NCBI GenBank assembly: GCA_964528705.1
Contig: CAZGUW010000294.1
Span: 1-5,893, forward strand
DNA: 5,893 nucleotides
Direction: 5' to 3'
Source: SLRI01 sp964528705
Lineage (GTDB): Bacteria > Pseudomonadota > Alphaproteobacteria > Geminicoccales > Geminicoccaceae
Below are positions 1 through 4,175 of the stretch, one piece after another. The notes under the pieces were generated by a model that saw nothing but the letters and a program-made list of their open reading frames with translations, was not told where the DNA came from and searched no databases. The position numbers were made by a program, and so were the translations under genes. Positions within the stretch are counted from its first letter, which is position 1; each line of letters begins with the position of its first letter.

Positions 1-142
1 TCGAAATCGGCATCGCAGTCACCTCTCTAACTTGGCCATCCTGGCCCATGAACTCGTCGATCGACCTCTGCGGTCCCGCCGGCAAAGAAGCAGCCGCGAC
101 GGTCAGAACCTTGTGTGGAGAAGATGCCACCACTTTCACCAT
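1..142 (-). CDS. Possible 5' part of an unknown gene, cut by the left window edge
   Basis: An open frame starts at an ATG at 142 and runs without a stop through 47 codons to the window edge. It reads MVKVVASSPHKVLTVAAASL at the start, then a more polar stretch with FMGQDGQVREV. Codon-position composition supports it modestly: by my count GC is about 46% in the phase that would be the second codon position, against 62% and 66% for the first and third, which is the normal coding order. Against it, there is no clear Shine-Dalgarno sequence before the ATG. Two other frames, both on the plus strand, are also open across most of this stretch. I do not recognise the protein. If real, it is divergent from the C39 peptidase operon and shares its upstream region. 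Confidence 0.38.
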   Translation of the reverse strand, partial: MVKVVASSPHKVLTVAAASLPAGPQRSIDEFMGQDGQVREVTAMPIS

Positions 143-174
143 TCACGCAACTTGTTCAAAAGGCCATACGACTT

Positions 175-203
175 TTGAACCATTGAGGCTCGTCGGATAT
201 TAA
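175..203 (+). promoter_or_regulatory. Candidate sigma70-like promoter for the C39 peptidase/beta-barrel operon
   Basis: TTGAAC at 175-180 and TATTAA at 198-203 are separated by exactly 17 bp. Each box matches the sigma70 consensus at 4 of 6 positions. It lies in an AT-rich dip of an otherwise GC-rich region. A start site near 210 would give an untranslated leader of about 275 nt before the GTG at 487. This is assigned by eye only. Confidence 0.4.
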
Positions 204-209
204 GCTTAA
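200..209. promoter_or_regulatory. Perfect 10-bp palindrome at the predicted transcription start, possible operator
   Basis: TTAAGCTTAA at 200-209 is a perfect palindrome overlapping the end of the candidate -10 box and the expected start site. A repressor or activator site here would directly affect the C39/barrel operon. The core GCTTAA/TTAAGC recurs at 3219-3224 and 3347-3352, in the upstream region of the neighbouring LuxR-type regulator. The palindrome is short, so chance is possible. Confidence 0.25.
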
Positions 210-248
210 CGGATCGATACTTAGCTCGGCTCGAATGAATTGGGCGAT

Positions 249-265
249 TTAAACTTCCGGTTTAG
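249..265. repeat. Short AT-rich inverted repeat in the leader
   Basis: TAAAC at 250-254 and GTTTA at 260-264 form a 5-bp inverted repeat around a 5-nt centre, extendable by one T-G pair. It lies downstream of the candidate promoter. It could be a weak hairpin or a protein-binding site, but nothing more can be said from the sequence. Confidence 0.25.
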
Positions 266-340
266 TGATCTGCGTCGTTGCTGCGCTCCCGAGGCGCTAC
301 ATTGGAGACTCTCATGGACGGGTTGCCGCTGCACAGGCCA

Positions 341-368
341 AACCGCAGCGATTCGACGAGTCGCGGTT
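341..368 (+). other. Predicted leader RNA hairpin 1
   Basis: AACCG (341-345) pairs with CGGTT (364-368), and CGATTC (349-354) pairs with GAGTCG (358-363). This gives 11 bp, including one G-U, with a 3-nt bulge (346-348) and a GAC loop. If transcription starts near 210, the hairpin lies in the middle of the long leader. There is no U-run after it, so it is not an intrinsic terminator. The pairing is by eye and no energy was computed. Confidence 0.35.
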
Positions 369-436
369 GCTTGTGCGCCGAACGTGGCATTAGGGTAACG
401 GTAGGTCGTGATCGCCCGGGGGCCCGCGTGCATGAG

Positions 437-456
437 TTGACCGTGTCGACGGTTGA
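437..456 (+). other. Predicted leader RNA hairpin 2, just upstream of the ribosome binding site
   Basis: TTGACCGT (437-444) can pair with ACGGTTGA (449-456) around a GTCG loop. This forms 8 bp, two of them G-U. It ends 16 nt before the AGGAGG at 473-478, so it sits next to the ribosome-binding region without masking it. The same bases include TTGACC, a good -35 match, with a poor TATCGG 18 bp on. That would start a transcript almost at the ribosome binding site and is less likely. Confidence 0.35.
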
Positions 457-472
457 TCTCTATCGGGCGTGC

Positions 473-478
473 AGGAGG
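473..478 (+). promoter_or_regulatory. Strong Shine-Dalgarno that fixes the GTG start at 487
   Basis: AGGAGG at 473-478 is followed by 8 nt and then GTG at 487-489. A longer in-frame reading from GTG at 469 would place the ribosome binding site inside the gene, so 487 is the start. The protein then begins MTHSSRRSFL, which puts the twin-arginine motif at the usual place near the N terminus. Confidence 0.85.
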
Positions 479-486
479 ATTTTTTC

Positions 487-1116
487 GTGACGCACTCCAG
501 TAGGCGAAGTTTTCTCGTCGGAAGTGCCCTTCTGACGATGGGCGTTACCACTCCCGGCTTAGCTTCGGCGCAGTCGGTCAAGAGCCTGAGCGAGCTGCGT
601 CGGCGCCAGGTATACATTCAGGAGTTCGATATCAGCTGCGCCGCCGCCGCGCTGGCGACGCTCCTCACCTACCAGCACGGTGACCCGGTGTCCGAGCGCG
701 AGATCGCGCTCGGCCTGATCGACCGTCCGGAGTATATCGAGAACCCGGCCCTGATCCGGTTGCGCCAGGGCTTCTCGCTGCTCGATCTCAAGCGCTTCGT
801 CGATGGGCGCGGCTACGAGGGCATCGGCTTCGGCCAGCTGACCTATGAGGATCTGCTCGAGCGCGCGCCGATCATCGTGCCCCTCGACCTCATCGGCTTT
901 CGGCATTTCGTCATCTTTCGTGGCGAGCTTGGCGGTAGTGTCCTCCTCGCCGACCCGGCCTATGGCAATCGAACCATGAGCCGGGAGCGTTTCGAGCGCT
1001 CCTGGATCGTTTTCCCGCAGATCGGCCGGGTCGGCTTCGTCGTCGAGCGGCGCGACGGTCTAATCCCCCCGAATCGCCTGGAGCCAACTTTGGCCGAGTT
1101 CCTCGTGCTTCGCTGA
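487..1116 (+). CDS. Tat-exported C39 family cysteine peptidase, FapD-like
   Basis: This 209-residue protein starts at GTG 487, set by an AGGAGG 8 nt upstream. Residues 1-28 form a twin-arginine signal peptide: SRRSFL at 5-10, a hydrophobic stretch, and an ASA|Q cleavage site after 28. The mature part is a single papain-like C39 peptidase domain. It has Gln45 (oxyanion hole, six residues before the nucleophile), Cys51 in DISCAAAALATLL, His140 in RHFVIF and Asp157 in LADPAYGN, so the full catalytic set is present. The GFSLLDLKR segment at 95-103 is typical of stand-alone C39 proteins. Unlike bacteriocin exporters, there is no membrane or ATPase part. The usual Cys-Gly of the family is Cys-Ala here. 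It stands 24 bp before an outer-membrane barrel gene and is surely co-transcribed with it. This matches FapD, the periplasmic C39 protease of the Pseudomonas Fap amyloid system. The substrate is unknown. The C39 fold is near certain; the FapD role is inference. Confidence 0.88.
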   Translation: MTHSSRRSFLVGSALLTMGVTTPGLASAQSVKSLSELRRRQVYIQEFDISCAAAALATLLTYQHGDPVSEREIALGLIDRPEYIENPALIRLRQGFSLLDLKRFVDGRGYEGIGFGQLTYEDLLERAPIIVPLDLIGFRHFVIFRGELGGSVLLADPAYGNRTMSRERFERSWIVFPQIGRVGFVVERRDGLIPPNRLEPTLAEFLVLR

Positions 1117-1140
1117 GCCTCATCAGAAGTGGTAGTATTC

Positions 1141-2322
1141 ATGCACCGTCGGCAACCGACCTCGATACGACCAACACGCCTGCGGATCGCGGCCGCGGCG
1201 ACGTCAGCGGCAGCCGCGCTCCTCCAGTTTGCCGGTCCCGTCTCGGCTCAGGACGCGACCACTGTCAGCGACGAGACCCTGCAGGAAGAGCTCAAGGCGC
1301 GTGACGCGGTCATCATCGAGCTGATGCGCCGGGTCGACGAGCTCGAGCGTCGACTGGGGGAGGAGGAGGCAGCACCGGTCGAGGCGAAGACAGCGCCGGC
1401 CGCGCCGACGGAGGGGCCGCAGGCGATCGAATCCGCCGAGGCGCCGCCGGCTCCCGAGTCGCGCGGCCTGATCGATGTCGACGAGCTTTCAGCGGAACGT
1501 GCGCTGGAGCGCACCCTGGTCGATGTGGGCGCGCTCCTGCTGCCTGCCGGCCAGTCGGAGATCGCCCCCGCGGTCGGCTTCACGCGACGGGACTCGAACT
1601 TCCCTACTCTGGCCGGCGGGCAGGTCGTCAACGCCAACACGGAGCGCAACGAGTTCGCCTTCGACCTCGGGCTCAGCGTCGGGCTGCCCTTCGATTCTCA
1701 GTTCGAGCTCAACCTGCCGTTCGATGTGGTCAACGAGCAGGCGAACCTGAACATCAACGGGGGTCTCGCGGATTCGCAGGAGCGCACGGGCTACGGGCTC
1801 GGCGACATCACGCTCGGGTTGGCTAAGACACTGCTGCGCGAAGGCGAATGGACGCCCGATCTGGTCGGCCGGGTCGTCTGGGATACGGCTTCCGGCGAGC
1901 AGTTCGACGATGGCGTCTTCCTCGGCAACGGCTTCCACCAGGTTCGGGGCCAGCTGGTCGCCGTGAAGCGCCAGGATCCGCTCGCGTTCGTCGGCGGCTT
2001 CACCTACAGCTACCAGTTCGAGGACGACGATGTGGACCTCGGCAGCGAGTATGCCCTGTCACTCGGCGCAGCCCTGGCCCTCAGCCCCGAGACTTCGCTG
2101 AACGTGGCCCTCAATCAGACCTACTCGGATGACATCGAGGTCGACGGCGAGAAGGTCAACGGCAGCGACCAGCTGGCTGCCAGCTTCGACTTCGGCGGCT
2201 CGGCGATCATCGCGCCGCGCACGCTCTTCCGGTTGAACACCAGCATCGGCCTGACCGACGACGCGCCCGACTACAGCGTGCGCGCCACTGTCGCCTATCG
2301 CTTCAACACGCCATTCTTCTGA
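1141..2322 (+). CDS. Outer-membrane beta-barrel protein with N-terminal coiled coil, FapF-like exporter
   Basis: The gene encodes 393 residues from ATG 1141; a GTG at 1129 would add four. Neither start has a strong Shine-Dalgarno. Residues 1-36 are a Sec signal peptide with an Arg-rich start, an Ala/Leu core and VSA|Q cleavage. Residues 44-76 form a heptad-rich coiled coil (ELMRRVDELERRLGEEE). Residues 77-107 are a Pro/Ala/Glu-rich linker. A short helix follows (SAERALERTL, 117-126). From about 128 to 393 there are alternating amphipathic strands rich in Gly, Asp and aromatics, ending VAYRFNTPFF with the C-terminal Phe that BAM-targeted barrels carry. This architecture (signal, trimerising coiled coil, linker and helical plug, barrel) is that of FapF, the trimeric pore that secretes Fap amyloid subunits. 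Pairing with an exported C39 peptidase strengthens this. An alternative is a generic porin-like 'transporter' of the phenol-MetA-like barrel group. The last 20 bp overlap the convergent regulator gene. Confidence 0.8.
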   Translation: MHRRQPTSIRPTRLRIAAAATSAAAALLQFAGPVSAQDATTVSDETLQEELKARDAVIIELMRRVDELERRLGEEEAAPVEAKTAPAAPTEGPQAIESAEAPPAPESRGLIDVDELSAERALERTLVDVGALLLPAGQSEIAPAVGFTRRDSNFPTLAGGQVVNANTERNEFAFDLGLSVGLPFDSQFELNLPFDVVNEQANLNINGGLADSQERTGYGLGDITLGLAKTLLREGEWTPDLVGRVVWDTASGEQFDDGVFLGNGFHQVRGQLVAVKRQDPLAFVGGFTYSYQFEDDDVDLGSEYALSLGAALALSPETSLNVALNQTYSDDIEVDGEKVNGSDQLAASFDFGGSAIIAPRTLFRLNTSIGLTDDAPDYSVRATVAYRFNTPFF

Positions 2323-3106
2323 CCGCCGCCAGGTGGCGTTGCGCAAGCAGCGCCACCTCGGTTCGGTTCTTGGCGTTCAATCGCCGCATGATCTGTCGGA
2401 CATGCACCTTCACGGTGCTTTCGGTCATGCACAGCCGGGCGGCGATCACCTTGTTCGGGTGTCCTTCCTGGAGGATCTCCAGCACGTCAATCTGGCGTGG
2501 CGTCAGCTCGTTCGCCAGCGTCGGACCGTCCGGGCTCGCCTCCGTCGTCATCGCCTCGGCAGCCGTCGAATGACCCTCCTGCCGCAGCCAATGGCTCACG
2601 AGATCGCCCGGAACGAAGATGCCACCAGCCTGGACCAACGAAAGCGCCTTGCACATCAGCGGTGGCTCTTCGGTCGTCGCGATGAAGCCCATCGCCCCAG
2701 CGGCGAGAGCGTTGCGTGCCTCTTCCGGCTCTGCGCGATCGGACAGCACGACAATCGGCACGGTACCGAGGCTGGTCACGAGCCGGTCCAGGTCGGCACG
2801 GGTCTCCGCGTCGCTGATCGACTGGCTCCCCACACTGTAGATTACCAGCGACGGGCGGCTCTCCGGTGCAGGACTCTCGCGGACCAGATCGTCGATCGAT
2901 ACGGCGATGATCTGCTGGCTGAGCGCATCCGACGCGCAGAGGTAACGCGAAATGCACTCCCTGTTGAACGGTCGAGGATCGACCAGCGCAAGCCAGGGAT
3001 CAGGGCGCAGGGGATTGCTCGCGGCAACGGCGCGTAGTGTCCCCTGGACCCTTGCCACATGCTCTTCGGCAGGCAGTGACTCGCTCATGGATGACGTCGC
3101 CAGCAT
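2303..3106 (-). CDS. LuxR/NarL-type regulator with degenerate receiver domain
   Basis: The protein is 267 residues from ATG 3106, which is preceded by GGAGGGGAG (3117-3125) at about 10 nt. A GTG at 3136 would add ten residues but lacks a ribosome binding site. Residues 36-165 resemble a response-regulator receiver: WLALVDPRPFNRE, a hydrophobic strand SLVIYS, VPIVVLS, and AAGAMGFIATTEEP. The key residues are lost. Only Asp43 of the acidic pair remains (the next residue is Pro), the phospho-acceptor position is Ser91, and the conserved Lys is Thr. Residues 200-262 are a complete LuxR/GerE helix-turn-helix (LTPRQIDVLEIL, then NKVIAARLCMTESTVKVHVR). It is therefore a DNA-binding regulator probably not switched by phosphorylation. 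It runs towards the C39/barrel operon and overlaps its 3' end by 20 bp. Control of that operon is likely by position but not shown. No sensor kinase is present. Confidence 0.88.
   Translation of the reverse strand: MLATSSMSESLPAEEHVARVQGTLRAVAASNPLRPDPWLALVDPRPFNRECISRYLCASDALSQQIIAVSIDDLVRESPAPESRPSLVIYSVGSQSISDAETRADLDRLVTSLGTVPIVVLSDRAEPEEARNALAAGAMGFIATTEEPPLMCKALSLVQAGGIFVPGDLVSHWLRQEGHSTAAEAMTTEASPDGPTLANELTPRQIDVLEILQEGHPNKVIAARLCMTESTVKVHVRQIMRRLNAKNRTEVALLAQRHLAAVRRMAC
2331..2358. terminator. Hairpin just after the barrel gene, possible transcription end signal
   Basis: AGGTGGCG (2331-2338) and CGCCACCT (2351-2358) are a perfect 8-bp inverted repeat around a 12-nt loop, starting 8 nt after the barrel gene's stop. 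The loop begins with the palindrome TTGCGCAA. There is no T-run on the plus strand (CGGTTCGGTTCT follows), so it is not a classical intrinsic terminator. It also lies inside the coding part of the convergent regulator, which limits how freely it could evolve. Confidence 0.35.
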
Positions 3107-3461
3107 GACCGCTTCGCTCCCCTCCGATTCCGGCACCGAAAGTGGTAGGCGATACCGGTGCGGATATAGAATCCCTAACCCTACCGATCGAAACGAGTCG
3201 AACCGACAGAGTCCTTATGCTTAAGGCGCGTTAATACAATCGATGAAATCGGCAACTTTTGCAAGGCAGGATCGCCCTCTCTCGCTGCAGAATAGTACCT
3301 ACTTTGAAGTTCAACCGATGGGCAATCCGCGGAAAGACAGTGCCCCTTAAGCGTCTGTTAGCCTAGGGGAACGTTGCTAATTGAACCCTTGGTTGCAAAT
3401 AACCTGTGTCGGCAGAGCTACCAATTGGGACATCGCGCCGGATGGTCGGGCTTGGACCGTT
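3107..3461. other. Intergenic region of 355 bp upstream of the regulator, no convincing gene
   Basis: This stretch is richer in AT than its surroundings. It should hold the regulator's promoter and the end signals of the phosphonate-side operon. I see no convincing intrinsic terminator or strong sigma70 promoter. It contains short inverted repeats: CCTTA-TGCT-TAAGG (3213-3226), TTGAA-G-TTCAA (3304-3314) and TTAGC/GCTAA (3359-3381 area). GCTTAA/TTAAGC occurs at 3219-3224 and 3347-3352. A 35-codon plus-strand frame from ATG 3243 has no ribosome binding site. Confidence 0.6.
3304..3314. promoter_or_regulatory. Small palindrome upstream of the regulator, possible operator
   Basis: TTGAAGTTCAA is a perfect 5-1-5 inverted repeat about 200 bp upstream of the regulator's start codon. 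LuxR-type proteins often bind short inverted repeats, so it is a candidate site, but its function is unproven and it could be chance. Confidence 0.22.
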
Positions 3462-4157
3462 CTAGCATTCACCAAGAGCGTGACGGCTCCTGAACTGGAA
3501 GGGACGATTGCCGGACTCCTGCGCAAAGATCGTGATCGCGTCCATGACAATCGGAAGATTCCCGATCACCTCGGCGTGAACGCGCAGATAAGCCAACAGC
3601 CGGCGCTTCGAGTTATCGTCGAGTCGCCGCGTCAGGGTCATGTGAAAACGGAAGTCCTCCATGACGTAGGGATAGCCGAACTCGAGCAGGTTGCGGTCCT
3701 GCCGGGGCGAAAGCTCGCCACGACGGCGCCGCGCCAGTTCAGCGGCGCTGGCAGGTGCCCTGAACGAATCGAACGCGCGCACGCAGTCTGCCGCGAGCGC
3801 GTCGAGTGCCGGCGCCGGGCCGCTTGGCGTGAGCGCGATGAACCCATCGAGATCGGTAACCGCCAGGGGCGGCACCATGAATGGCGACCGTGTCGCCGCG
3901 AACCGCTTCGCAGCCGCCTCCAGTTCGGCTGCCGTTCGGCCCTCGGCCAAACGGAAGGGCGCCTTGAGCGTGCCATGAAAGCCGTAGTGCCGAGGTGCCG
4001 CGGTGATATCGAGCAGCTCCTCTCTGGTCAGCCCCGGCACGCTCGGCTGGCCGAGATCGGCGCCTGTCCGATGGTGCCGCCCCAGCCACGAGACACCGAA
4101 CGCCTCCAGCTCGCTACCCGGGGCAGGCGCGAAATAGATTGCGTATCGCGCGCTCAC
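3462..4157 (-). CDS. DUF1045 family 2H phosphoesterase, phosphonate metabolism protein
   Basis: This is a 231-residue protein starting at GTG 4157, with a purine-rich AAGGGGGAG just upstream. It carries the two signature motifs of the 2H phosphoesterase superfamily, HGTLKAPF (His61, Thr63) and HMTLTRR (His172, Thr174), about 110 residues apart. That is the usual two-lobed arrangement with one His-x-Thr per lobe. The opening RYAIYFAP and the later RNLLEFGYPYVMEDFRFHMT are characteristic of the DUF1045 group, annotated as 'putative phosphonate metabolism protein' because its genes sit in C-P lyase operons. It follows phnM with an 18-bp gap. 2H enzymes open or form cyclic phosphodiesters, so action on a ribose cyclic phosphate of the C-P lyase pathway is plausible, but that substrate is inference. 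No signal peptide is present, so it is cytoplasmic. Confidence 0.9.
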   Translation of the reverse strand: MSARYAIYFAPAPGSELEAFGVSWLGRHHRTGADLGQPSVPGLTREELLDITAAPRHYGFHGTLKAPFRLAEGRTAAELEAAAKRFAATRSPFMVPPLAVTDLDGFIALTPSGPAPALDALAADCVRAFDSFRAPASAAELARRRRGELSPRQDRNLLEFGYPYVMEDFRFHMTLTRRLDDNSKRRLLAYLRVHAEVIGNLPIVMDAITIFAQESGNRPFQFRSRHALGEC

Positions 4158-4175
4158 GTGGCTCCCCCTTCCGGA

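Noticed and set aside
3..203. Open plus-strand frame from the left edge to a TAA at 201-203, considered as the 3' end of an upstream gene
   Set aside because: Its codon-position GC order is wrong: the lowest GC would fall on the first codon position. The predicted tail has no family resemblance, and the minus-strand frame fits better.
437..466. TTGACC with TATCGG 18 bp on, considered as the operon promoter
   Set aside because: The -10 match is poor and the transcript would begin at the ribosome binding site itself. The boxes at 175-203 have better spacing. It is kept only as an alternative.
1321..1480. Glu/Ala/Pro-rich low-complexity segment of the barrel gene considered as amyloid-type repeats
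   Set aside because: It has no repeat unit and no Gln/Asn/Gly enrichment. It reads as a coiled coil followed by a flexible linker.
2333..3037. Long 234-residue plus-strand open frame opposite the regulator
   Set aside because: It is a shadow of the LuxR-type gene. The minus strand has a complete helix-turn-helix and a proper ribosome binding site.
3243..3350. A 35-codon plus-strand frame starting at ATG 3243
   Set aside because: There is no ribosome binding site, no recognisable motif, and the frame lies in AT-richer intergenic DNA where short open frames occur by chance.
3385..3440. tRNA-like stretch on the minus strand (CAATTGGTAGCTC resembling a D-arm, then GGGTTCAATT resembling a T-loop)
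   Set aside because: The expected T-stem, D-stem and acceptor arm do not pair and no anticodon arm can be drawn at the right spacing. It is probably coincidence, or at most a fully decayed remnant.
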